In this document: one piece after another, positions 28,683-39,300 of the stretch
Layout of the letters: each line of letters opens with the position of its first letter
Position numbering within the stretch: the first letter of the stretch is position 1
DNA from: Pelomonas sp. Root1444
GTDB taxonomy: Bacteria; Pseudomonadota; Gammaproteobacteria; Burkholderiales; Burkholderiaceae_C
Assembly: GCF_001426885.1 (NCBI RefSeq)
Contig: NZ_LMFP01000028.1
Coordinates: forward strand, 581,811 to 645,810
Length of the DNA stretch: 64,000 nt
Reading direction: 5' to 3'
Made by a program: the position numbers and the translations under genes
The notes under the pieces: model-generated
Told to the model about the DNA's origin: nothing
Databases searched by the model: none
The model's input: only the letters and a program-made list of their open reading frames with translations

Positions 28683-31013
28683 TCAGTCGATCGCGAGCCG
28701 CAGCACCTTCTGCAAGCCCTCGACAGCCTTGCCCTTGCGCGCCCGCTTGCCGGCGTAGGCAGCAAGCGACTGGTTCTTCAGCATTTCTTCGCGTGGCTTG
28801 GCGCCACGGCCGCTGCCGTGGACCCGCAGCTGCGTCGTGAAGCAGGCGATGGACAGCAAGCTGTCCTTGGCTTCGAGATCCATCAGCATCAGGCCCTTGC
28901 CGCCCTTGGGCTGATGCTTGAGTTCATCGAGCGGGAAGCTCAGCAGCCGGCCTTGCGCGCTCAGGGCGCCGAGTTGCAGTGCGACCGCGTCGCCGGGCAC
29001 CGCCGCCAGCAGCGGAGTCTCGCCGTCGTCCAGCGCGAGGAAGGTCTTGCCGGCCTTCTGGCGCCCCACAAGGTCACCGACCTGGGCGATGAAGCCGTAG
29101 CCGGTGCTGCCCGCAAACACCAGGCGCTGCGCAGGCGCGGCGGCGACGTAGTGGGCGATCTGCGTGCCGCTTTCCAGTTCGATCATGGTCGTGATGGGCT
29201 GGCCGTCGCCGCGGCCGCCGGGCAGCGTCGACACGGGCACCGAGTACACCCGGCCGTTGCTGCCGACGACGATGAGCGGGTCGACGCTGCGGCAACGGAA
29301 GGCGCCCCACAGGCCGTCGCCGGCCTTGAACGTCTGCGCGCCGACGTCGACCTCGTGCCCCTTGAGCGCCCGCACCCAGCCCTTCTGGCTGACGACGACG
29401 GTGACCGGCTCGTCGATGATCTTGACCTCCGCGACGACGCGCTTGTCGGCCTGGATCAACGTCCGGCGGTCATCGCCGTACTGCTTGGCGTCGGCCTCGA
29501 TCTCCTTGATGACCGTGCGGCGCAACGCCGCCGCCGAGCCCAGGATGTCTTCCAGCTTGGCGCGCTCGTCGCGCAGCTTGGAAAGCTCCTGTTCGATCTT
29601 GATGGCCTCCAGGCGCGCCAACTGGCGCAGCCGGATTTCGAGGATGTCCTCAGCCTGCCGGTCGCTGAGGTTGAAGCGTGCGATCAGCGCCGCCTTGGGC
29701 TCGTCCGACTCCCGGATGATCCGGATCACCTCGTCGATGTTCAGCAGCACCAGCTGCCGGCCCTCCAGCACGTGGATGCGGTCGTTGACGTGGGCCAGGC
29801 GGTGCTCGGTACGGCGGCGCACCGTCGTCTGGCGGAAGCCCACCCATTCGACCAGCACCTCGCGCAGGCTCTTCTGCGTCGGCCGGCCGTCGTCGCCGAT
29901 CATGGTCAGGTTGACCGGCGCGCTGCTCTCCAGGCTGGTGTGGGCCAGCAGCGCATTGATCAGGTCCTGTTGTTCGACGGTGCGGCTCTTGGGCTCGAAG
30001 ACGATGCGCACGGCCGCGTCCTTGCTGGACTCGTCGCGCACGCCGTCCAGCACGGCCAGCAGGCTGGCCTTGAGTTGCAACTGCTCGGCCGTCAGCGTCT
30101 TCTTGCCGGCCTTGACCTTGGGGTTGGACAACTCCTCGATCTCTTCCAGCACTTTCTGTGCGCTGGTGCCGTGCGGCAGCTCGGTGATGACCAGCTGCCA
30201 CTGGCCGCGGGCCAGGTCCTCGATCTTCCAGCGCGCCCGCAGCTTGAGGCTGCCGCGGCCCGAGACGTAGGCCGCGCGGATTTCTTCCGGCGCGCTGATG
30301 AGCTGGCCGCCTCCCGGGAAATCCGGGCCGGGCAGCAGCTCGAACAGCGCATCGTCGGCCAGCTTGTCGTCCTTCAACAATGCGACGGCCGCGGCCGCGA
30401 CCTCGCGCAGGTTGTGGCTGGGAATCTCGGTCGCCAGGCCCACGGCGATGCCGCTCGCGCCGTTCAGCAGCACAAAGGGCAGGCGCGCGGGCAGCTCGAC
30501 CGGCTCCTGCGTCGTGCCGTCGTAGTTGGGACGGAAGTCCACCGTGCCTTCGTCGATCTCGTCGAGCACGAGACGGGCGATCGGGGCCAGGCGCGCTTCG
30601 GTGTAGCGCATCGCCGCGGCGCCGTCGCCGTCGCGGCTGCCGAAATTGCCGTGTCCGTCGATCAGCGGGTAGCGCAGCGAGAAGTCCTGCGCCATGCGCA
30701 CCAGCGCGTCGTAGACCGACTGGTCGCCGTGCGGGTGAAAGCTGCCCAGCACGTCCCCGACGACCTTGGCGCCCTTGACCGGCTTGGCGCCCGAGTTGCC
30801 GCTCCAGCCCAGGCCCAGCCGGTGCATGGAGTACAGGATGCGGCGCTGCACGGGTTTCTGCCCGTCGGCATAGGAGGGCAGCGCGCGGCCCTTGACGACG
30901 CTGAGCGCGTATTCGAGATAAGCCTGCTGGGCATAGGCGGCCAGCGTCAGCGCGTTGCTGTCGTCGCCGCCGTCGGTGGGGCCGGAAAAATCGATGGTGG
31001 TCTGGGAACTCAT
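28683..31013 (-). CDS. parC: DNA topoisomerase IV subunit A
   Basis: A 776-residue type II topoisomerase subunit that breaks and rejoins DNA to decatenate daughter chromosomes. The catalytic tyrosine is Tyr137 in AAMRYTEARL. The winged-helix region is RALPSYADGQKPVQRRIL. A C-terminal six-bladed propeller (VVVSQKGWVRALKGHEVD; ARKGKAVEGL at the end) completes it. In the drug pocket HPHGDQSVYDALV, the position of E. coli Ser80 is Gln98 and that of Glu84 is Asp102. ATG 31013 overlaps the stop of the lytic transglycosylase gene (ATGA). The partner gene parE lies 3 kb upstream on the same strand. Confidence 0.96.
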   Translation of the reverse strand: MSSQTTIDFSGPTDGGDDSNALTLAAYAQQAYLEYALSVVKGRALPSYADGQKPVQRRILYSMHRLGLGWSGNSGAKPVKGAKVVGDVLGSFHPHGDQSVYDALVRMAQDFSLRYPLIDGHGNFGSRDGDGAAAMRYTEARLAPIARLVLDEIDEGTVDFRPNYDGTTQEPVELPARLPFVLLNGASGIAVGLATEIPSHNLREVAAAAVALLKDDKLADDALFELLPGPDFPGGGQLISAPEEIRAAYVSGRGSLKLRARWKIEDLARGQWQLVITELPHGTSAQKVLEEIEELSNPKVKAGKKTLTAEQLQLKASLLAVLDGVRDESSKDAAVRIVFEPKSRTVEQQDLINALLAHTSLESSAPVNLTMIGDDGRPTQKSLREVLVEWVGFRQTTVRRRTEHRLAHVNDRIHVLEGRQLVLLNIDEVIRIIRESDEPKAALIARFNLSDRQAEDILEIRLRQLARLEAIKIEQELSKLRDERAKLEDILGSAAALRRTVIKEIEADAKQYGDDRRTLIQADKRVVAEVKIIDEPVTVVVSQKGWVRALKGHEVDVGAQTFKAGDGLWGAFRCRSVDPLIVVGSNGRVYSVPVSTLPGGRGDGQPITTMIELESGTQIAHYVAAAPAQRLVFAGSTGYGFIAQVGDLVGRQKAGKTFLALDDGETPLLAAVPGDAVALQLGALSAQGRLLSFPLDELKHQPKGGKGLMLMDLEAKDSLLSIACFTTQLRVHGSGRGAKPREEMLKNQSLAAYAGKRARKGKAVEGLQKVLRLAID

Positions 31014-31663
31014 GGGTGCAGGGTCAGTCGCTGCGCGCGGGCCGGCTGGCCCTGCTGCAGCAAGGCCCAGTACAGCTCGAGGACGAGTTGCACATGGGCC
31101 TGGGTTTCTTCGATGTCGGGCACGCGGTTGCCGGCGCGGCGCACCGCGCCCTCACCGGCATTCCAGGCGGCCAGCGCCGCATCGATGCGGCCGAAGCGGC
31201 GCAGCAGGTCGGCCAGCATGCGTGCACCGGTGTGGATGTTGATGCGCGGCTCGATGAGCCGCGCGGCGTCGGCCGGCGTCGCGTAGCGGCTGGCCGTCTC
31301 AGGGGTGATCTGCATCAGGCCGGTAGCGCCACGAGGCGAGACGGCATTGCGCTGGTAGCCGGACTCGACGGCGATGATGGCCTTCAACAGATCGGCGTCC
31401 ACGCCATGCTGGGCGGCGGCCTCGCGCAGCCAGGGCTGCACGGCCTTCACTTCGGGTGCGATGTCCAGCCAGTTCAGCAGCGCCAGCCCGGCGTCGGCCT
31501 TGCCCGGCACGCGCTGCATGCCGACCCCGCCCAGCACGGGTGTGTAGCGCGCATCGAGCTGGCGCGGCGCGAAGTGCGCGACGCCGCCGGCATCGACAAA
31601 GCCCCACAGCTCGGCCCGCGCGGGCAGCGCGAACACGAGCAGCAGGAGCAGCAACGCCCTCAT
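31010..31663 (-). CDS. Periplasmic lytic transglycosylase (Slt family)
   Basis: A 217-residue enzyme with a signal peptide ending ALPARA. A short DUF4124-like start follows (ELWGFVDAGGVAHFAPRQ). The goose-lysozyme-like SLT domain has its catalytic Glu100 in IIAVESGYQRNAVSPRGATG, then LMQITPETA and AWNAGEGAVRRAG. It should cleave the MurNAc-GlcNAc bond of peptidoglycan with formation of an anhydro end. Both ends overlap their neighbours by ATGA: the GNAT stop before it and the parC start after it. The three genes are therefore translationally coupled. Confidence 0.92.
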   Translation of the reverse strand: MRALLLLLLVFALPARAELWGFVDAGGVAHFAPRQLDARYTPVLGGVGMQRVPGKADAGLALLNWLDIAPEVKAVQPWLREAAAQHGVDADLLKAIIAVESGYQRNAVSPRGATGLMQITPETASRYATPADAARLIEPRINIHTGARMLADLLRRFGRIDAALAAWNAGEGAVRRAGNRVPDIEETQAHVQLVLELYWALLQQGQPARAQRLTLHP

Positions 31664-32184
31664 GCGACCTCCAGCCCCAGCGCCACGCGGGCCTGGTATT
31701 CGCGGTCCAGCAGCGACATGACGATCAGCGAGTCGTAGCCGTCGGCGCCGTCGATGGCCAGGCGCACGCTTTCACGCAGGCAGCCTTCTTCGACGAAGCC
31801 TTCGCTGCGATACAGCTCGAAGGCACGCCTGTTCAAGGCCTTCACGTCCAGCCAGAAGCGGTGTGCCTTGAGCTGCGTGAAGGCCATCGCCTTCAGCTGC
31901 CGCACCGCCGAGCGCCCCAGCCCGCGGCCCTTGGGCTGCAGCACCAGCCGCTTCAGCTCGACCGAGCCGTTGGGGTTGCGGCAGCCCTGCAGGATGACGA
32001 AGCCGATGCGCTCCAGCGCATCGCCTTCCTCGAGGATGAAGTGCCGCGAGTCCGGAAAGCGGATGGCGCCTTCATGCTGCGGCCGCTCCCAGGGCGTGAT
32101 GAACGGCAGGTTGGCGCCGTCGCGCTCGACCGACACGACCCAGTCGAGGTCGGACAGCATGGTCGGACGCAGGCGCAGGCTCAT
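31660..32184 (-). CDS. GNAT family N-acetyltransferase (RimI-like)
   Basis: A 174-residue acetyl-CoA-dependent acetyltransferase. It begins MSLRLRPTMLSDLDWVVSVE. Motif A for acetyl-CoA binding is LQPKGRGLGRSAVRQLKAMA and motif B is DVKALNRRAFELYRSEGFVEEG. The substrate is unknown; the pattern N-x-R-A-x-x-L-Y-x-x-x-G-F is common to protein N-terminal acetylases such as RimI/RimJ. The start ATG 32184 is the first one before family-like sequence. Its stop overlaps the lytic transglycosylase start. Confidence 0.85.
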   Translation of the reverse strand: MSLRLRPTMLSDLDWVVSVERDGANLPFITPWERPQHEGAIRFPDSRHFILEEGDALERIGFVILQGCRNPNGSVELKRLVLQPKGRGLGRSAVRQLKAMAFTQLKAHRFWLDVKALNRRAFELYRSEGFVEEGCLRESVRLAIDGADGYDSLIVMSLLDREYQARVALGLEVA

Positions 32185-32317
32185 GCGCAGCGCGCCGCCG
32201 TGCAGCCTGCCGCGCCTCGGGCATCGGGGGTCGCAGGTGAAGGGCGCAGGTCCGGGGCGTTCATCAGGCGCGGGATTGTGCAACGCTTTGAACCGCGCCC
32301 CGCCGGGCGCCCCGCCC

Positions 32318-33862
32318 TCAGTTGCCGCAGCCGAGGCTGGCGATGCGGTCGTGCGCCGCCTTGGCCTGCACGAGGCCGTTGCCGTAGTGGTCGTCGCGAC
32401 CCACGGCGCCAAGGTCGGCGGCGCTCTTGTTCAACGACGCGCGCAGCTGCGGCGCCGTGCAGCCCGGGTGCAGGCTCCAGACCAGCGCCGCCACCGCCGA
32501 CACATGGGGCGTCGCCATCGAGGTGCCGTTGTAGGCCGCGTAGAGGTCCGGCAGGCCGAAGACCGCGACGCTGGCGCTCTGGCCCAGTTGGCCCAGCATG
32601 GCCGCGCCATCGGCCTGCGTGGCGCCGACGGACGGTATGGCCGTCACCGTCTCGCCCAGCGTGCCGGCCAGCTCGCCGGTGGTGTTGTTGTAGACGACCG
32701 CGCCGACGCCGCCACTGTTCTGGCAGTTCACCACCTTCTCGGCGAAGCTGATGCTGCCGCGCTGGATCAGGCAGACCTTGCCGCTCATGCTGCCGGGCGT
32801 GGCCGCGTCGCCCAGGCCGAAGTCGGCCAACGCGCCGCTGGCGCCGACGCGCGGCGAGCCGTCCATGGCTTGCACGGTGACGGCGCTGCCGCCCACGTTC
32901 AGCGACGCGCCGGTCTGGCTGAAGGCCGGCACGGTGGACAGCACGCCCACGCCGGGTGCGGCGATCTCGACGTCGGCGTTGAACTGCGAGAAATCGGCGA
33001 CCAGCTTGTTCGAGTCGACCGCGGCGACGGACACGACCTCCGGGAAGCCGGCCGGATAGGACACCGTGTTGTCGCCGTCGTTGCCCGCCGCAGCGACGAG
33101 CAGGATGCCCTGCTTGGCCAGCCGCGCCACCGCGCGCGCCTCGACGCGGCTGCCCACCGATCCGCCCAGCGACATGCTGATGACGTTGGCGCCGTTGCGC
33201 CCGCAGTTCAACATCGCCCGGGCGATGACGGCGTCGCTGGCGCTGCCGCTGGCGTCGAACACCTTGGCGATATGCAGGCCGAGGCGGCCGGAGGGCGCGA
33301 CGCCGAGCACGCCGACCGCGTTGTTCAGCGCGGCGATCGTGCCGGCGACATGGGTGCCGTGCGAGTTCTCGTCGGTGTTCCACGCGCCCGACTTGGTGAA
33401 GTTCTCGCCCGTCATCGGCACGCCGGCCAGGTCTTCATGCCTGCCGTCGACGCCCGAATCGACGATGCACAGGCGCCGGTTGCCCGATTGGGCGTCGGAG
33501 AGCTGGTCGGCCTGCACCATCGCAATGCCGTAGGGCTGCACCTGGGCCTGGGAGCCGGCGGCCCGCACGCCGCGGGTGCCGAGCACATGGCGCTGGACCG
33601 GCGCGTCGACGAAGTCCACCTTGGCATGGGCGGCCAGGGCCTTGGCCGCACCGCGTGGCATCGTGACGACGAGGGCGTCGATCTCCGACAAGTCCTCGAC
33701 GACACGGCCGCCGCCGCGGCTGACTTCGGCGCGCACCGCGCCGCCGCTGTTGGCCTTGTGGCCGACGATGAGCTGGACTTCATCCTTCCCGGCGAAGGCC
33801 GACGACACGGCGGCGCTCAGGCAAAGGGCGGCAAGGCAGCGGGGGATTGAGGACTGACGCAT
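32318..33862 (-). CDS. Secreted S8 subtilisin-like protease with inserted PA domain
   Basis: A 514-residue extracellular serine protease. In order: a signal peptide ending SSAFAG; an I9-like inhibitor propeptide (about 28-95); and a catalytic domain with Asp135 (CIVDSGVDG), His168 (SHGTHVAGT), oxyanion Asn261 (AAAGNDGD) and Ser448 (NGTSMATPH). A protease-associated insertion of about 120 residues sits at 312-432 (GKVCLIQRGSISFAEKV, GAVVYNNTTGELAGTL). The order matches lactocepin/KP-43-like subtilases from betaproteobacteria. ATG 33862 has AGGAG six bases upstream. Likely monocistronic, between parE and the GNAT gene; 32185-32317 holds only a GC-rich stem without a T-run. Confidence 0.93.
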   Translation of the reverse strand: MRQSSIPRCLAALCLSAAVSSAFAGKDEVQLIVGHKANSGGAVRAEVSRGGGRVVEDLSEIDALVVTMPRGAAKALAAHAKVDFVDAPVQRHVLGTRGVRAAGSQAQVQPYGIAMVQADQLSDAQSGNRRLCIVDSGVDGRHEDLAGVPMTGENFTKSGAWNTDENSHGTHVAGTIAALNNAVGVLGVAPSGRLGLHIAKVFDASGSASDAVIARAMLNCGRNGANVISMSLGGSVGSRVEARAVARLAKQGILLVAAAGNDGDNTVSYPAGFPEVVSVAAVDSNKLVADFSQFNADVEIAAPGVGVLSTVPAFSQTGASLNVGGSAVTVQAMDGSPRVGASGALADFGLGDAATPGSMSGKVCLIQRGSISFAEKVVNCQNSGGVGAVVYNNTTGELAGTLGETVTAIPSVGATQADGAAMLGQLGQSASVAVFGLPDLYAAYNGTSMATPHVSAVAALVWSLHPGCTAPQLRASLNKSAADLGAVGRDDHYGNGLVQAKAAHDRIASLGCGN

Positions 33863-33926
33863 GGCAGCTCCTGTTTTGAGGTGAAGCCATTCTTCGCCCC
33901 GCCGGGCCGCGTCAACAGAGGGAAGC

Positions 33927-33949
33927 CCCGCCCCCTAGCCTGGGGCGGG
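33927..33949 (-). terminator. Possible terminator after parE
   Basis: A perfect 8-bp stem, CCCGCCCC (33927-33934) with GGGGCGGG (33942-33949), with a 7-base loop, lies 11 bases beyond the parE stop on the minus strand. The sequence after it is only pyrimidine-rich (CTTCCCTCT), so termination may be weak. Confidence 0.45.
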
Positions 33950-33959
33950 ATCAGGCGCG

Positions 33960-35954
<1,995 letters not shown>

Positions 35955-36004
35955 AGGGGCGCGATTCTATGGAGGCGCTCCGGCTAGGATTCGCGGCCCC
36001 CTGG

Positions 36005-37414
36005 ATGCCGAGCTCCTTCGAGATTGCCCGCTTGAGATTCCTGACCGCCTTCCTGCTGCTCGCCTGCGGACTCGCGCAGGCCCAGACCCCGCCCCCACCT
36101 CAGCCCTACCAGGCCAGCGACCCGCTGTCCTGGGAGCTGAAGAACGCCCGCTGGTTCGACGGCCGGGCCATCCAGCGCGGCAACCTGTACGTCGAGAACG
36201 GCGTCTTCGTCGCCAAGAAGCCGGCCAAGGTCAACCGCAAAATGGACCTGCGCGGCCAGCAGGTGCTGATCAACCCGCTGGCCGAGGCCCACAACCACAA
36301 CCTGCAGACGGCCTGGGGCTGGGGGCAGTTTGCGCAGGCCTACCTCGACGAAGGCGTGTTCTACGCCGCCATGCTGTGCGGCGACCCGGCCGGCGTCGCC
36401 GAGGTCAAGCCGCTGGCCGCCACGCCGGCCGCGCCGGACGTCAGCTTCGTCACCGCCTGCATCACCTCCAGCGACGGCTACCCGCTGGCCGCCGTGCTGC
36501 CCGAGCCCACGCCCGCGGCGGCCGCGGCGCAGCAGCAGATCGTCCTCATCGACAGCCCCGAACAGGCCGCCCAGCAGTGGCGCGCCATCAAGGCGCGCGG
36601 CGGCACCTGGCTGCGCATCGTGCTGGCGCACAGCGAACGCCCGGAGCTGCGCGGCCAGCCCCAGCACTTCGGCCGGCTGGGCCTCAACCCTGAGACCGCC
36701 GCCGCGCTGACGCGGCTGGCCCATGCCGACGGCAAGCGCGTCGTCGCCCATGCCGAGTCGGCGGCCGACTTCGAAGCGGCGCTGGCCGCCGGCGCCGACG
36801 TCATTGCTCACCTACCCGGCTACGCCAACACGCTGGACGAGTCCCCGGAACGCTTCGCCCTGAGCGAGGCCGCCGCCGCCCGGGCCGCCCGCCAGCGCAC
36901 CGCCGTCATCACGACGACCGCCGCCACCGCCCTGTTCAAGCTGGACGCCGGGCCGCTGGCCGCCCTGCGTGAGGTGCAGAAGGCCAACCTCGCGCGGCTG
37001 CAGGCGGCCGGCGTGCAATTGCTCATCGGCTCCGACGTCTTCATCGGCACCGCCCGCGCCGAGCTGCGCTCGCTGGACGAACTCGGGCTGGACCGCACGA
37101 CGCTGCTGCGCCTGGCCACGCAGGACACGCCGCGCGCCCTGTTCCCGAACCGCAGGCTCGGCTGCTTCGAGCCTGGCTGCGAGGCCAGCTTCCTGGTGCT
37201 GGGCGGCGACCCCATCGCCGACCTTGCCCAGGTCGACATGCCGCAGCTGCGCGTCAAGCAGGGCCGGCTGCTGACCCGCCTGGCCGAGGTCGCCGCGTCC
37301 AGCTCGCAGGCCAGCACCTCGACGGCCGACCCGCCCAAGAAGGCCGCCGCGAAGAAGAAGACCGGCAAGGCCAAGGCCCAAAGCAAGGCGCCCAGCAAGG
37401 CCAAGCGGCGCTGA
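36005..37414 (+). CDS. Exported amidohydrolase-family protein with Lys/Ala-rich tail
   Basis: A 469-residue protein. The hydrophobic start FLTAFLLLACGLAQAQ looks like a signal peptide. A TIM-barrel metal-dependent hydrolase follows: EAHNHNLQTAWGWG with the H-x-H metal site, RVVAHAESAADFEAALAAGADVIAHLPG, and LLIGSDVFIGTARAEL. The last ~25 residues are almost only Lys, Ala, Ser and Pro (for example KKAAAKKKTGKAKAQSKA), like histone-H1-type tails and unusual for an exported hydrolase. The substrate is unknown. ATG 36005 is preferred over the in-frame ATG 35969. The MFS gene follows after 13 bases. Confidence 0.8.
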   Translation: MPSSFEIARLRFLTAFLLLACGLAQAQTPPPPQPYQASDPLSWELKNARWFDGRAIQRGNLYVENGVFVAKKPAKVNRKMDLRGQQVLINPLAEAHNHNLQTAWGWGQFAQAYLDEGVFYAAMLCGDPAGVAEVKPLAATPAAPDVSFVTACITSSDGYPLAAVLPEPTPAAAAAQQQIVLIDSPEQAAQQWRAIKARGGTWLRIVLAHSERPELRGQPQHFGRLGLNPETAAALTRLAHADGKRVVAHAESAADFEAALAAGADVIAHLPGYANTLDESPERFALSEAAAARAARQRTAVITTTAATALFKLDAGPLAALREVQKANLARLQAAGVQLLIGSDVFIGTARAELRSLDELGLDRTTLLRLATQDTPRALFPNRRLGCFEPGCEASFLVLGGDPIADLAQVDMPQLRVKQGRLLTRLAEVAASSSQASTSTADPPKKAAAKKKTGKAKAQSKAPSKAKRR

Positions 37415-37427
37415 TTACAGTCGCCCG

Positions 37428-38645
37428 ATGAACACCGCCCGCCCCGCCTCCGCCGGCCTGTCCGTCCAGCAGGTCCTGCTGTGCGGCGCCATGATCGTCA
37501 CGCTGTCGATGGGCATACGCCACGGCTTCGGCTTCTGGCTGCAGCCCATCATCACGGAGCGAGGCTGGACGCGCGAGACCTTCTCCTTCGCGATGGCGGT
37601 GCAGAACCTCTCCTGGGGCATCGCCGGCCCGGTTGCCGGCATGCTGGCCGATCGCTTCGGTGCCTGGAAGGTGTTGATCGGCGGCGGCGTCGCTTATGCG
37701 CTGGGCCTGCTGCTGATGGCCGTCACCAGCCACCCGCTGAGCTTCACGCTCGGCGCCGGCGTGCTGATCGGCATCGCCCAGTCGGGCTCGACCTACGCCG
37801 TCATCTACGGCGTGCTGGGCCGCACCGTGTCGCCCGAGAAGCGCTCGTGGGCCTTCGGCGTCGCAGCGGCCGCGGGCTCGTTCGGCCAGTTCGTCATGAT
37901 CCCCATCGAGACCTGGCTGATCAGCCACCTCGGCTGGCAGGGCGCGCTGTACCTGCTGGCCGGCGCCGCGCTGCTGATCGTGCCGCTGGCGATGGGCGTG
38001 CGCGAGCGGCACGTGGCGCCCTTCAGCGGCGCGCACCAGAGCATCGCCCAGGCGCTGCGCGAGGCCTTCGGCTACCGCAGCTTCCAGCTGCTGATGCTGG
38101 GCTACTTCGTCTGCGGCTTCCAGGTCGTCTTCATCGGCGTGCACCTGCCCAGCTACCTGAAGGATCACGGCCTGGGCATCGAGGTTTCCACCGGCGCGTT
38201 GATGCTGATCGGCCTGTTCAACATCTTCGGCACCTACGCCGCCGGCATGCTGGGCCAGCGCTTCCCCAAGCGCTACCTGCTGTCGGCCATCTACGGCCTG
38301 CGTGCGGTGGCCATCGCCCTCTTCATCTGGGTGCCGCTGACGCCGCTCAGCGTCTACGTCTTCGCCGCCGTCATCGGCTTCCTGTGGCTGTCCACCGTGC
38401 CGCCGACGAACGCCGTCGTCGCGCAGATCTTCGGCGCCCAGCACCTGTCCATGCTGGGCGGCTTCGTCTTCCTGAGCCATCAGGTGGGCAGCTTCCTGGG
38501 CGTCTGGCTGGGCGGCAAGCTCTACGACGCGACCGGCAGCTACGACGTCGTCTGGTGGCTGGCCATCGCGCTGGGCATCATGGCCATGCTGGCCAACCTG
38601 CCGGTGCGCGAGGCACCTATCCCGAGAGGAGCGCAGCCGGCATGA
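37428..38645 (+). CDS. Major facilitator superfamily transporter
   Basis: A 405-residue inner-membrane protein with twelve hydrophobic helices. It begins after a short Ala/Pro-rich start (QQVLLCGAMIVTLSMGIRHGFGFW) and includes the MFS motif after helix 2 (GMLADRFGAWKVLIGGG). The N-terminal pattern, G-x-R-x-x-F-G-x-W-x-x-P-I, is that of the oxalate/formate and monocarboxylate (OFA/MCT-like) branch, so an organic anion is a reasonable guess. It is followed by a 41-residue membrane protein gene and a methyltransferase gene, each overlapping by ATGA. Confidence 0.9.
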   Translation: MNTARPASAGLSVQQVLLCGAMIVTLSMGIRHGFGFWLQPIITERGWTRETFSFAMAVQNLSWGIAGPVAGMLADRFGAWKVLIGGGVAYALGLLLMAVTSHPLSFTLGAGVLIGIAQSGSTYAVIYGVLGRTVSPEKRSWAFGVAAAAGSFGQFVMIPIETWLISHLGWQGALYLLAGAALLIVPLAMGVRERHVAPFSGAHQSIAQALREAFGYRSFQLLMLGYFVCGFQVVFIGVHLPSYLKDHGLGIEVSTGALMLIGLFNIFGTYAAGMLGQRFPKRYLLSAIYGLRAVAIALFIWVPLTPLSVYVFAAVIGFLWLSTVPPTNAVVAQIFGAQHLSMLGGFVFLSHQVGSFLGVWLGGKLYDATGSYDVVWWLAIALGIMAMLANLPVREAPIPRGAQPA

Positions 38646-38767
38646 AGCCGCGCCGCTGGATCTGGCCGGCGCTGGCCGTCGCCGCGCTCGCAGCCACGGT
38701 GCTGGCCTACCGCCACCCGGCGGTCATGATCCAGCTCAGCGAGCAGATCTGGGCCTGTTTCGGATGA
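38642..38767 (+). CDS. 41-residue single-pass membrane protein
   Basis: A tiny frame locked between two genes. ATG 38642 overlaps the MFS stop (ATGA), and its own stop TGA 38765-38767 overlaps the methyltransferase ATG. The product has a basic start (MKPRRW), one transmembrane helix (IWPALAVAALAATVLAY) and a short polar end finishing QIWACFG. The double ATGA overlap and plausible topology support translation. It might be an accessory subunit of the transporter; I do not recognise a family. Confidence 0.65.
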   Translation: MKPRRWIWPALAVAALAATVLAYRHPAVMIQLSEQIWACFG

Positions 38768-39270
38768 CCGGCACGCCTTCAGCCTGGCTGCAGCGCTTCG
38801 CGCCCAGCCCGCCCGCGAGGGCGCTGGACGTTGCCTGCGGCTCCGGCCGCAACCTGCGCTGGCTGGCCGAGGCGGGCTGGCGCGTCACCGGCGTCGACCG
38901 CGACACCGACGCCACCGCACCGCTGCGCGCGCTGGCCGAGATCGTCGACGCCGACATCGAGAACGGGCCCTGGCCCCTCGACGGTCGCCAGTTCGACCTG
39001 GTCGTCGTCTGCAACTACCTCTGGCGCCCGCTGTTCGACGCGATCCGCTGCGCGGTCAAGCCCGGCGGCTGGCTGATCTGGGAAACCTTCGCCGATGGCC
39101 AGCAGACCATCGGCCGCCCGTCGCGGCCGGACTTCCTGCTGCGGCGGGGCGAGTTGCTGCGCGTCTTCGGTGAATGGCGCATCGTGGCTTACGAAGACCT
39201 GTTCGAAGGCGGAGTCAACCCGCGCTTCGTCCAGCGCGTTGCGGCCATCCGTCCGCCGACGGCGGCCTAA
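38764..39270 (+). CDS. SAM-dependent methyltransferase (class I, TehB-like)
   Basis: A 168-residue soluble methyltransferase with motif I ALDVACGSGRNLRWLAEAG, the acidic end of strand 2 VTGVDRDTDA, motif II DLVVVCNYLWRPLF and motif III AVKPGGWLIWETF. The acceptor-proximal C-terminus is short, which suits a small-molecule substrate. TehB-type enzymes methylate oxyanions, but this call does not extend to substrate. ATG 38764 overlaps the preceding stop. The dapA gene starts 31 bases after its stop, so it may belong to the same transcript. Confidence 0.87.
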   Translation: MTGTPSAWLQRFAPSPPARALDVACGSGRNLRWLAEAGWRVTGVDRDTDATAPLRALAEIVDADIENGPWPLDGRQFDLVVVCNYLWRPLFDAIRCAVKPGGWLIWETFADGQQTIGRPSRPDFLLRRGELLRVFGEWRIVAYEDLFEGGVNPRFVQRVAAIRPPTAA

Positions 39271-39300
39271 AATCGCTCGATTCACTCAGCCTCTTTCACC

